Of a stretch of DNA of 64,000 nucleotides, positions 35,902 to 44,437 are shown in pieces (within the stretch, counting starts at the first letter, position 1; every line of letters starts with the position of its first letter). Position numbers and translations under genes: made by a program. The stretch comes from Hymenobacter gummosus. GTDB lineage: Bacteria > Bacteroidota > Bacteroidia > Cytophagales > Hymenobacteraceae. The DNA lies in the NCBI RefSeq assembly GCF_003970915.1, contig NZ_RXOF01000003.1, positions 310,001 through 374,000 of the forward strand, written 5' to 3'. The notes beneath the pieces are model-generated. The model was not told the origin of the DNA. It worked only from the letters and a program-made list of their open reading frames with translations, and searched no databases.

Positions 35902-37365
35902 TTACACCGCGTCCAGCACCAGCACCCAGTCGTTACCGTTTTTCGGCTCCCCGGGGGCGTTGAATTCCTGGGTGCCCTTGTTCGGGAAGGTGCCGATGGG
36001 GGTGGTTTTGCCATTCCGGGGGTCAAACCACGATGCCTTTACCTTGCTGCCGCTGATTTTGCCCAAGGTCACTTTGAAGGTGCGGCCAGTGTAGGTGTAC
36101 ACGAAGGCGTAGCTTTTACCCCGCGTGGCCATGAGCCGCTCGTACTTCTCCCCTTCCCCGCCGGCAATGATGGACTGATCCGGCACCCGCTCGAAGAAGG
36201 GTCTCGACAGCATCAGGTTCTTCAGGTGCACCATCTGGGCGGCGCCCGGCGCGTTGATGGCCGAGGACCACAGCTCCGACGAGCCGTAGGCGCTGCCCTT
36301 GTCGTAGCTGCTGTGCATCTGCATCACCGAGTTCTGCCCGTAGGTGTAGCCGAAGGCGCCGGCAAACACCGACCAGTAGCCGTAGCGGCGCACGTCGGCG
36401 TCGGTCCAGCGGGGCTGGGTGATGTCGTGCAGGCCCTGCGGAATGCCCTCGTACGAGGGCTCCCCGTCGATGCTGGGCTTGGTGGGCTTCAGCTTATTAT
36501 CGACCACCTGGTAGCGCCAGTTGTCCTCGCCGTAGAGCTTTTTCTCCTTGCGCGAAGTATCCTGCTCGTAGCGCCGGTGCCCCGACTGGTACATGTTGAA
36601 GTCCAGCCACTTCGCGTTGTGAAACCAGTCCGACGACTGCGTCCGCCCCCGCGGGTGGTAAGTCACCAGGTGGTTCGGGTCGACGGCCTTGAGCGTGCTG
36701 CCGATGGTATTCCACACCTTCAGCGAGTCGGAGCCGGCAATGTCGCCGCCGTTCAGCCAGATAATGTTCGGGCGGTTTTTGTAGCGCTCCGCCAGGAAGG
36801 TAGCGTAAGTTTTGGCCTGCTGCTGGTTCACCTTGCCCGCCTTCACGTTGGTGCCCCATACCGGCACCAGACCCATGTACAGGCCCTTTTTGGCCGCCAA
36901 ATCCACGATGTAGTCGACGTGGTCCCAGAAGTCGTACTGCGCCGGGTCCGAGGGCGAGCTGCCTTTGGTGACGAGCGGGGTGGCCACGTTGCCGCGCACC
37001 AGGGCCGAGTCGCCGTACACGTTCACGGCGGGTACCTGGTGCAGCACCATCACCTGGATGACGTTGAAGCCCTTTTTGCGGCGGTCTTCGAGGTAGGTTT
37101 CGGCTTCTTCGCGCTTGAGCTTGTTAAACAAGAGCCAGCCGGTGTCGCCCAGCCAGAAGAAGGGCTTGCCGGCTTCGGTCTGCAGGTAGCGGCCGTTGCC
37201 GGATACTTTGAGCTGGCCCAGCGGCTCACTCGGCGCGGCAGCTACTGTTAGAGCTGAGATAGTGAGAACAGAGAGCTTAGAAAGCCAACGATTTAGCTTA
37301 TAGGCCGTCCGGTGTTCAGGCTTGCGCCACGTATGCTCCTCGCCCGGTTTATTCTCTTGGTTCAT
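35902..37365 (-). CDS. GH140 apiosidase
   Basis: A 487-residue exported protein. LKVSGNGRYLQTEAGKPFFW and 'LGDTGWLLFNKLKREEAETY' are the DUF4038/GH140 opening. The acids fit BT1012, the founding apiosidase: Asp208 in WLNGGD and Glu302 in IDGEPSYEG, with spacing close to that enzyme's pair. The C-terminal 70-90 residues ('VYTYTGRTFKVTLGKISG') form the small sandwich usual in the family. GH140 cuts the apiose-galacturonan bond of RG-II side chains A and B, so it is the best single marker for RG-II use here. The leader SKLSVLTISALTVAAAP is preceded by a longer than usual charged N-region. Confidence 0.88.
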   Translation of the reverse strand: MNQENKPGEEHTWRKPEHRTAYKLNRWLSKLSVLTISALTVAAAPSEPLGQLKVSGNGRYLQTEAGKPFFWLGDTGWLLFNKLKREEAETYLEDRRKKGFNVIQVMVLHQVPAVNVYGDSALVRGNVATPLVTKGSSPSDPAQYDFWDHVDYIVDLAAKKGLYMGLVPVWGTNVKAGKVNQQQAKTYATFLAERYKNRPNIIWLNGGDIAGSDSLKVWNTIGSTLKAVDPNHLVTYHPRGRTQSSDWFHNAKWLDFNMYQSGHRRYEQDTSRKEKKLYGEDNWRYQVVDNKLKPTKPSIDGEPSYEGIPQGLHDITQPRWTDADVRRYGYWSVFAGAFGYTYGQNSVMQMHSSYDKGSAYGSSELWSSAINAPGAAQMVHLKNLMLSRPFFERVPDQSIIAGGEGEKYERLMATRGKSYAFVYTYTGRTFKVTLGKISGSKVKASWFDPRNGKTTPIGTFPNKGTQEFNAPGEPKNGNDWVLVLDAV

Positions 37366-37420
37366 TCGAATCTGGTTTCTCGGTTCTTCAGTCTAAGCTC
37401 TCAGTTCTCACTTCTAAGCT

Positions 37421-40400
37421 CTACCCTTTGTCTACCCACAGAATGGCGGGGGCGGCCTGGGGATTTTTGAGGTCGAGCACTTGCCCGCCCTTCACTTTCT
37501 GGGCCTTGCCGAGCAGTTGCCCGTTGCGGGCGTCGAGCCACTGCACCCGGAAGGCGCCGGATTCCTTGCTGAGGTCGAGCTGGGTGGCGGCCGTCGGCTC
37601 GCAGTAGCGGATGTAGCCCTGGCCGGGCGCCACCAGCTGCCACTGTTTCGCCACGGCGGCTTGTTCGGCGGGCTTCATCCGGGCCACGGTGGCCAGGAAT
37701 TCCTGGCTGGCTACGGCCGGCACGTCGGGCAGGGAGCCGCCGGCCAGCAGCACGGCCCAGCCATGCTTGTCGGCCCCGTCGCCGGAGTAGAGCACGGCTT
37801 TGTCGGGAAACCGCTGGCGGTACTCGCGCACGGCCCGGTACACCTGCTCGAAGGAGGTGGCCTTGGGCTTCAAAAGGCGGGCGTGCTGGCGCGGGGCCAG
37901 GTTCTGGCCGCCCGCCGGGGCGTAGGCCGAGCCATCGGCCTGGTAGTGCCAGTAGCGGATGTCGATGATGTCGACGGCGGCGGCGCGGACGGGGTCGGCC
38001 AGAATGGCGTCCTGCACGTCCTTGGTGGTGCTCAGGCCCACCAGCGCGTTCTGGCCGGTTTCCTGCTCCCATTCCTTGATGGTGTCGAGCCAGAACTGCA
38101 CGAAATGCAACGGGCCGGTGTACTCCTCGCTCAGCAGCTGAATCACCCCGCTCTGCCCGGCGAAGTTGCTCAGGCACTGGCGGATGTAGGCGCGGTGCAG
38201 GGCGCGGCGCGTGGGGTGCGTCACGTCGTAGAACTGCTCGGCCATGAAGATGCGCTTGTCGCCGGCGTAGTTGGGCGGCTCCGGGAAGCCCGTGTTATTC
38301 ACGTTGTTAGCCGGGCGCCAGGGAAAGTCGGCGTAGTGCGCGCCGGCCTCGATAATGTTGTGCTGGAAGTAGTTCTGGTGCACCAGCACCAAGCCCTTCT
38401 GGTCGGCCAGCTGGGCAAACTCGCGCAGGCGGCCCCAGTACCAGGGGTTGTACTTGGTCAGGTCGTACTTGCTCAGCCCGTCGTAGCCGGCGCCCTGCCC
38501 GCTGCGGGCGAAGGGCAGCTCGTAGAACGGGGGCCACACGTCGCCGTCCATGCGCCGGATTCGCTCGTGGTCGTCGCGGCGGCGCTCGTACCAGAGGGCA
38601 TAGTTCTGCTCCATCCCGACCTGGTGGCGGGCCTGCATGGAGTCAGTAAGGGCCCCGAGGTCGTCGGTGAGGCCGCGGCCGGTGCGGCCGGGCACGTAGC
38701 GGGTAATGGCGGGCTTGGCCTGGGCCAGGCCGTAGGGCCGCGAGGAGCCGCTCCACCACGGCACCTGGCCGCGGCTGCCGGTCTGTACCACGTTGCCGCG
38801 CACCAGCACGCCGTTCTGCACCCGCAGCGGCGCCTGGGCCGGCGCGGCGGCGGGCTGCTTGATTTTCAGCTGGTCCAGGCTCTTCGCACCGCTGGTCGAA
38901 GTTGAAATCGGCTGGCGCTGCGGAGCCTGCCGGATCCAGTCGATAAGCTGCGGGGCGGGCTGCCGGGCTTCGGCGGTGAGCTGCTGGGCCACCGCGACGC
39001 TGGGGCTGCTGGAAGCTTCGGTCGGCACCGCCAGCAGCTGCGGTTGAACGGCCATTTTCTTGCCCAGGCGCTCGGCCAGCTGGGCGTAATACAGGCTGCG
39101 CGGATTGATGGCGTTGTTCGACTCGCCCCAGTACCCGTCGCCCTGAAACTGGGCCCAGTTGCCGAAGCCCCAGTTCTGGGCCGTGGGCGGCTTGGGCAAA
39201 TCGATGCGGGCGGCGGTGCTTTGGTAGACCACGCTGTTGGCGGCCGTCCAGCCCGCGCCCTGCCCGTCCTGTCCGCGGTTGGCCAGGCTCAGCGCGTGGC
39301 CGTCGATGTTCACAATGTCGAACAGCAAACCCGAAGCCCAGCTGTCGGTGGCCCCGCTGAAGCCCAGCGAGCCGCTCGACTGGCACTGCACGAAGGCATT
39401 GGGCCCGGCGGCGCAGAAGCCCGCGGCGAAGTCGTGGTAGCCCTGCTCGGAGTACAGGCGCTGAAACAGGGTCTGCTGCCCAGCGGTGAAAAATGCGTTG
39501 CGCCGCTGCCCGCCCACTTCCGACACCGGCGCGAGGCTCAGGCAGTCCTCCACCGTCACGCGCCGGGCCGATTCAAACGCGGCCACCGCCGAGCCGGCGA
39601 AGTGCTCAAACGTCACCTGCCGCACCCAGGCATCGGCCACGTTTTCCAGGGTCACGCCCATCCAGCGGTGCGCCTCGTCCTTGGGATTCTGCGCGTCGAA
39701 GGTGGAGCGGCAGCGCAGGTTTTCTACCCCCACCTGGCTGATGCGGCCGGCCCAGCGGTAGGGCCGCACCGCGCCGCCGCCGTACTGCGCGTCCAGCGCG
39801 GTAGTCAGCGGGGCGTCCAGCGTCACCACGTCGCCCTGCACGCTCACCACCTGCCGGTCCCAGTACAGGTCGCGCTGGCCCGGTTTCCAGCCCAGGGCCG
39901 AAATACCGCCGCCGAAAGCTTCGGTACCCAGGGCCTGAATCCACTCCTTGGTTGAGGGCCGGTGCACCAGCACCATATCCCCCGCTTTCAGCGTGTGCGC
40001 GGCCAGCCGGAGCTGATTGGCGCCGACGGGCACGTAGCTGTCCGTCACGGCTACGGCTTTATCTAGCTGTCGGTCGTCGCGGCCCACGATGCGGATGAGC
40101 GTCTGCCGGTCCAGACCGCTGCCGAGCAGCGTGGTACCATCCTCGCCCATGCCGCTGCCGCGCAGCACCACGCCGGAAGCTTTTATCACGAGGCCGCCAG
40201 CCACGTCGTAGCTGCCTTTTTCGAGCAGCACGGCGCCGCGCAGGCCGGTGTTTTTATCGGCGGGCAGGGCGGCCACATAGTCCAGCGCAGCCTGAATGCG
40301 GGCGGTAGCGTCGCCCTGCTTCACGGGCACCACCACGCGCACCGGGGCCAGCGGAATAGCTTTTTCGCTGGCCGCGTAGCCGCAGGTGGAAAAGTCCGGC

Positions 40401-40600
40401 ACCCGGTTGCCCTGCGCGTCGGCCACGTACACCAGCCGGTGGTCCTTGCCCTCCGACAGCGGCGGCTGGGGCCGCTCCACCTTGGGCTTCTGGGCGTAGA
40501 CGGCCGCCGGCCAAGGCGCGGCGCTCAGGGCCAGGCCCAGGGCCAGACCGAGCAGGCGCGGGTGAAAGCGGAAAACCAGGTTGGGGGCGGGCGGGGTCAA
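37421..40600 (-). CDS. Two-domain beta-helix plus DUF6298-like protein, candidate pectin hydrolase
   Basis: A 1059-residue secreted protein. It begins at TTG 40600: a TAA lies in frame just upstream and no ATG or GTG precedes the signal peptide (LLGLALGLALSAAPWPAAVY). Residues about 75-480 resemble a pectate-lyase-like right-handed beta-helix ('GAVLLEKGSYDVAGGLVIKA', 'WVRQVTFEHFAG', 'VTVEDCLSLAPVSEVGG'). Residues about 650-950 look like a barrel: 'GMEQNYALWYERRRDDHERI', 'MDGDVWPPFYELPFA', 'LVLVHQNYFQHNIIEAGAHY', 'IQLLSEEYTGPLHFVQFWLD'. I believe this is the DUF6298 type, found in Bacteroidota pectin loci. The acidic LSEEYTGP could be catalytic. Activity is unknown to me. Confidence 0.6.
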   Translation of the reverse strand: MTPPAPNLVFRFHPRLLGLALGLALSAAPWPAAVYAQKPKVERPQPPLSEGKDHRLVYVADAQGNRVPDFSTCGYAASEKAIPLAPVRVVVPVKQGDATARIQAALDYVAALPADKNTGLRGAVLLEKGSYDVAGGLVIKASGVVLRGSGMGEDGTTLLGSGLDRQTLIRIVGRDDRQLDKAVAVTDSYVPVGANQLRLAAHTLKAGDMVLVHRPSTKEWIQALGTEAFGGGISALGWKPGQRDLYWDRQVVSVQGDVVTLDAPLTTALDAQYGGGAVRPYRWAGRISQVGVENLRCRSTFDAQNPKDEAHRWMGVTLENVADAWVRQVTFEHFAGSAVAAFESARRVTVEDCLSLAPVSEVGGQRRNAFFTAGQQTLFQRLYSEQGYHDFAAGFCAAGPNAFVQCQSSGSLGFSGATDSWASGLLFDIVNIDGHALSLANRGQDGQGAGWTAANSVVYQSTAARIDLPKPPTAQNWGFGNWAQFQGDGYWGESNNAINPRSLYYAQLAERLGKKMAVQPQLLAVPTEASSSPSVAVAQQLTAEARQPAPQLIDWIRQAPQRQPISTSTSGAKSLDQLKIKQPAAAPAQAPLRVQNGVLVRGNVVQTGSRGQVPWWSGSSRPYGLAQAKPAITRYVPGRTGRGLTDDLGALTDSMQARHQVGMEQNYALWYERRRDDHERIRRMDGDVWPPFYELPFARSGQGAGYDGLSKYDLTKYNPWYWGRLREFAQLADQKGLVLVHQNYFQHNIIEAGAHYADFPWRPANNVNNTGFPEPPNYAGDKRIFMAEQFYDVTHPTRRALHRAYIRQCLSNFAGQSGVIQLLSEEYTGPLHFVQFWLDTIKEWEQETGQNALVGLSTTKDVQDAILADPVRAAAVDIIDIRYWHYQADGSAYAPAGGQNLAPRQHARLLKPKATSFEQVYRAVREYRQRFPDKAVLYSGDGADKHGWAVLLAGGSLPDVPAVASQEFLATVARMKPAEQAAVAKQWQLVAPGQGYIRYCEPTAATQLDLSKESGAFRVQWLDARNGQLLGKAQKVKGGQVLDLKNPQAAPAILWVDKG

Positions 40601-40645
40601 GATCGGGGTACTTTATTGGGTAGACGCCGGGCGTCTGAACGTCAG

Positions 40646-40823
40646 TGTAGCGCTGACTTTGGCTACGCCGACCTTCGGTTGTAGTCGGCGCCGGCGCGGA
40701 ACGCGCCGAGGCGGGGCCGCGCATGTAGGCTACAAGCGCCACCAGAGGCGCGGTTCCACATTGCGGCGTTCCGCCGCAGCGCCGACTAGAACCGAAGGCC
40801 GGCGTAGCCAAAGTCAGCGCTAC
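40646..40823. repeat. Family E palindromic repeat pair with two beta inserts
   Basis: Outer arms GTAGCGCTGACTTT and AAAGTCAGCGCTAC. Both arms carry the insert (GGCTACGCCGACCTTCGGTT at 40661-40680 and its complement at 40790-40811). Further inner arms GTAGTCGGCGCCGGCGCGG and complement. Confidence 0.85.
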
Positions 40824-40839
40824 GACGCGGACGACGCGT

Positions 40840-42504
40840 TTACGACTTGCGGACGCCGGGCGCGGCGGGCTTTACTTTCTGCGGGTCCACCACGCTGTTG
40901 AGGTACTCCTCGATGTTGGTGTAGCCGTCGTTGTCGCGGTCCTTGGCGGCGTCGGAGGGGTCCTTGGGGTTCAGCTTGTTTTTCTTTTCCCAGTCGTCGG
41001 GCATGCCGTCCTTGTCGGTATCCTTATAAGGAGTGCCCTTGTACTCGGGGTAGCCGCCCACCTGCTGCGGGTCGGTGATGATACCCTGCTTGTAGGAGTC
41101 GGCCGGCAGGCGGCGCTTGATGTAGGGGTTGACGGGCGTGTCCTTGGCGTCCTTGGCGTAGGTGATGCGGCCGGTGCGCACTTCCTCCACCACGCGGGCG
41201 TCGACGGCGTCGCGGCGGGGCAGGGTGGCGCCCACGTTGGCCAGCACGTACTGGTAGGCGTCCGGGGCCGAGAGCAGCGGGCCTACGCCGGGCATGGCGA
41301 AGGGCTTGTCGGTGCGGATGCCGGCTAGCACTTTCTCCGGTTCGGCCACGTCTTCGAGCTGCACGCCGCCGGCCCAGTTGTCCTTGGTTACCTTCTCGTT
41401 GCCTTCGATGACGTTGCCCGAGACGTAAGCCTTGCCGAACACGCCTTTCAGCTCTTTCTCGCGGCTGCCCTCGGCCTTGAGGATGCGGAAGCTGATGGGC
41501 TTATCGAGCGGCGTAATCGGGCCGGGCTTGTAGTAGTTGTTCACGAAGTTGTACTCCGAGCGGTTGTCGCCGCCGTCGGCCGAGCGGTTCCACCAGTTGA
41601 ACACCACGTTGTTGGCGAAGTTGAAGTCGCCGTACATGCCCACCGAGGGGTTGCGGCTGATGTTGTTGGCCCACAGGTTGCGCACGAAGGTGCTGTTCAG
41701 CCCCCCGATGGTGCTGCCGAAGGCGTGGTTGTAGGTGTCGAGCCCTTCGGAGAAGATGCTGTTCTGAATGGTCACGTTCACCGTCGGCAGCTTGTCGGCC
41801 TTGCCGGTCTGCGGGTTGTGGTACACGTGCCGGTACATCGACATGTTCTCGTCCAGCCCCCAGGAGGCCGACACGTGGTCGATGATGATGTTGCCCACGC
41901 CGTTGCCGCCCAGCGCGTCGTCGCGGCGGCCCACGTCCTGCCCGCCGCGGCGGAAGCGCAGGTAGCGGATGACCACGTCGTGGGTATCAATCCACAGGGA
42001 TTCCCCAGCAATGCACACCCCGTCGCCGGGGGCCGTCTGGCCGGCAATGGTGATGTAGGGCGCGCGGATGTCGATGGGCGACTTCAGGCGGATGATGCCG
42101 GCCACGTTGAACACCACGGTGCGGGCGCCCCCCTGCTCACAGGCCTCGCGCAGCGTGCCGGGGCCGCTGTCTTCCAGGCTGGTCACCACGAATACCTTGC
42201 CCCCGCGCCCGCCGAAGCTGTGCGCGCCGCCGCCCTCGGCGCCCGGAAACGCCAAAATCTTGGCCTGGGGCAAATCCTCGGGCTTGGCCGCCCACGGCAC
42301 GTAGGGCTTGCCCTGCTTGGCCTCCTTCTCCACGATGGGCAGGGCCTTGGCCCACATATCGTCGGCGTGCTTCTCGGCCGCAGCCAGGAAAGCCTCCGAC
42401 TGCGCCTTCACGTCGGCCGGGATGGTGGGGTACTGGGCCCAGGCCGGGCGGGCGGCGCCGGCCGCGGCGGTGGTCAGGGCCAGGAAGAGCAGGCGGTTAT
42501 TCAT
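40840..42504 (-). CDS. PL1-family pectate lyase with Ca-binding C-terminal repeats
   Basis: A 554-residue secreted protein, signal peptide ending 'ARPAWAQ'. It has a right-handed beta-helix: 'ILAFPGAEGGGAHSFGGRGG', 'VFVVTSLEDSGPGTLREA', 'IIIDHVSASWGLDENMSMY', 'FVRNLWANNISRNPSVG' and 'NFANNVVFNWW', the usual series of PL1_2-type lyases. The last 50 residues have DTDKDGMPDDWE and DRDNDGYTNIEEY, dockerin/thrombospondin-type Ca loops. It cleaves de-esterified homogalacturonan by beta-elimination. It stands directly downstream of SusD in the same direction. Confidence 0.88.
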   Translation of the reverse strand: MNNRLLFLALTTAAAGAARPAWAQYPTIPADVKAQSEAFLAAAEKHADDMWAKALPIVEKEAKQGKPYVPWAAKPEDLPQAKILAFPGAEGGGAHSFGGRGGKVFVVTSLEDSGPGTLREACEQGGARTVVFNVAGIIRLKSPIDIRAPYITIAGQTAPGDGVCIAGESLWIDTHDVVIRYLRFRRGGQDVGRRDDALGGNGVGNIIIDHVSASWGLDENMSMYRHVYHNPQTGKADKLPTVNVTIQNSIFSEGLDTYNHAFGSTIGGLNSTFVRNLWANNISRNPSVGMYGDFNFANNVVFNWWNRSADGGDNRSEYNFVNNYYKPGPITPLDKPISFRILKAEGSREKELKGVFGKAYVSGNVIEGNEKVTKDNWAGGVQLEDVAEPEKVLAGIRTDKPFAMPGVGPLLSAPDAYQYVLANVGATLPRRDAVDARVVEEVRTGRITYAKDAKDTPVNPYIKRRLPADSYKQGIITDPQQVGGYPEYKGTPYKDTDKDGMPDDWEKKNKLNPKDPSDAAKDRDNDGYTNIEEYLNSVVDPQKVKPAAPGVRKS

Positions 42505-42535
42505 GGTTTTTGGGAAGGCAGAAGGAATGTGAGGT

Positions 42536-42665
42536 CGTCATGTCGAGCGAAGTCGAGACATCTCGCTCGGGTGCTCATCTTCTCGTTGAACAGTATTTAC
42601 TATCCAGTGTCAGCACGCGAGATGTCTCGGTCCCTCGCTTGATGCGCGACATGCTCGACATGACG
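42536..42665. repeat. Family A palindromic repeat pair with insert alpha
   Basis: Arms CGTCATGTCGAGCGAAGTCG and CTCGACATGACG. In the right arm the expected short ACAAGC step is replaced by a segment containing CTCGCTTGATGCGCGACAT (42634-42652). Confidence 0.85.
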
Positions 42666-42681
42666 TTCTTTTCGTCGGCGA

Positions 42682-44421
42682 CTAGTAGCCCGGGTTCTGC
42701 TGGAAGTCGCCCTTGTTGGTCACCGCGTCGATGTCGCTCTGCGGGATGGGGCGTAGCACGTGGAAGTCCTGGATGCCGGGGCGGGCGTCGGGGTTGTAGG
42801 CGCGCACGCGCTCCACCAGCTTGCCGGTGCGCTTGAGGTCCAGCCAGCGCACCTGCTCACCGGCCAGCTCGCGGGCCCGCTCGTCGAGCACGAAGTCCAG
42901 CGTCATCTGGGCGGGCGTGACCTGCATGGCGGCGGTGCGGCCGGGCAGGGCGGCGCGGGTGCGCACCAGGTTCACGTAGTAGGCGGCCGAGTCGGGGCGG
43001 CCGAGGCGCACCTGGGCTTCGGCGCCGATGAGGATGATGTCGCCCAGGCGCAGCATGTTCGCGTCGCGGGAGCTTTCCGTGACGGTGGCCGTGGCGCGCG
43101 TCGGGTCGTCGAACTTACGCAGCGAGGGGTAGTAGCGCCGCTCCCCTTTCAGGGAGCCGTCGGCGTTGTACAGGTCGTCGATGTCGTAGGTCTTGTAGCG
43201 GTAGCGGCGGGTGTAGCGCTGGTCAAAATCAGGAATGCTGCGCTTACTGGTCAGCACGGCCGTGTCGCCGACGGCAAACTTGGGCTGGTTCAGCAGGGGC
43301 GCCAGGGCCGGGTTCTGGGCCACTTCGGCCGCCGACCAGCGCGGAATGTTGGTGCTGGAGTTGGCAATCCAGGCCTGCTTAAACGAGCCGAGGTAGCGCG
43401 CGTCGTTCTGCTCGTTGTAGAGGTCGAGCAAAAAGCGCGTGGGCATGTAGCGCACGCCCGGCAGGCCGTTGGCCACGTCGCGCACCATGCCGGGCTGGTC
43501 GTCGTACTTCATCAAAAACCACTGGTGGCCGGTGTGGCTGCCCGCGTTGAAGGTCAGGTTGGTCGAGTAGTTCACCGCCCACAGCACCTCCGAGTTGCGC
43601 TGGTTGCTGATATCCCAGAGGCTGGCGTAGCTGGCGACCAGCCGGATGCCCTGGCCGGAGTAGGCCGTCGTCACCTTGCGGGCGTAGGCGGCGGCGCGCT
43701 GGTACTGCCCGTTCGACAAATACGCTTTGGCCGCAAAGGCCTCGGCGGCCGGCCGGGTGATGCGGCCGTAGTCGTTGGCCGTGGCCGGGGCCGGAAATTG
43801 GCCCAGCGTCACCGGCAGATTGCGCACGGCAAACTCCAGGTCGGCGAAAATCTGGGCGTACACGTCCGGCACCGCGGCGCGGGTGGCGGTGGTGACCACG
43901 CCCTCGGTGGGCTCCAGGCGCAGCGGCACCGCGCCGAAGCTTTCCACCAGGTGGTAGTAGTACCAGGCGCGCATAAAGCGCAGCTCGGCCTCGGCCACCG
44001 GGCGGCGGGCGGCGCTCAGCCCGGCCTGGTCCACGTACTTCAGGGCCTGATTCACCAGGTTGATGCCCTGGTAGCAGGGCGTCCACAGGTTGTTTTTCAC
44101 CCACACGTTGTCGGTGTTCAGGGCCTGGTAGCTCATCAGCGAAGGCTGCGGGCGCACGTTGCTGGAGGCCGTCTGGTCGTTGGAGGCGGCGGCGGTCCAG
44201 ATGTCGGTGCCCATTTCCAGCAGCGCGTAGCCCGATTCCTTGCCGTAGATGACGCGGTTGTAGGTGTAGGCGCCGTTGACGGCCGTTTCGAAGCCCTCGG
44301 GGGTGGTAAACACGGCTTCGGCGGTGGCGCCGCTGGGGTTGTATTCGTCGAGCTGGTCTTTGCAGGCCGAAGCAGCCAGAGCGAGCAGCGCGAAAGTCAG
44401 GGGGCGGATGATCTTATGCAT
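42682..44421 (-). CDS. susD: SusD/RagB-family glycan-binding lipoprotein
   Basis: A 579-residue outer-membrane lipoprotein with lipobox in ALLALAASACKDQL. 'TPEGFETAVNGAYTYNRV', 'NTDNVWVKNNLWTPCYQGIN', 'AEAELRFMRAWYYYHLVESF' (TPR-like helices) and the C-terminal 'FVLDERARELAGEQVRWLDL' are diagnostic of SusD. It forms the lid of the paired SusC channel and captures oligosaccharides at the cell surface. It starts 17 bases after the SusC stop, so they are one operon. Confidence 0.96.
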   Translation of the reverse strand: MHKIIRPLTFALLALAASACKDQLDEYNPSGATAEAVFTTPEGFETAVNGAYTYNRVIYGKESGYALLEMGTDIWTAAASNDQTASSNVRPQPSLMSYQALNTDNVWVKNNLWTPCYQGINLVNQALKYVDQAGLSAARRPVAEAELRFMRAWYYYHLVESFGAVPLRLEPTEGVVTTATRAAVPDVYAQIFADLEFAVRNLPVTLGQFPAPATANDYGRITRPAAEAFAAKAYLSNGQYQRAAAYARKVTTAYSGQGIRLVASYASLWDISNQRNSEVLWAVNYSTNLTFNAGSHTGHQWFLMKYDDQPGMVRDVANGLPGVRYMPTRFLLDLYNEQNDARYLGSFKQAWIANSSTNIPRWSAAEVAQNPALAPLLNQPKFAVGDTAVLTSKRSIPDFDQRYTRRYRYKTYDIDDLYNADGSLKGERRYYPSLRKFDDPTRATATVTESSRDANMLRLGDIILIGAEAQVRLGRPDSAAYYVNLVRTRAALPGRTAAMQVTPAQMTLDFVLDERARELAGEQVRWLDLKRTGKLVERVRAYNPDARPGIQDFHVLRPIPQSDIDAVTNKGDFQQNPGY

Positions 44422-44437
44422 GACGGTCTGGTCTGGT

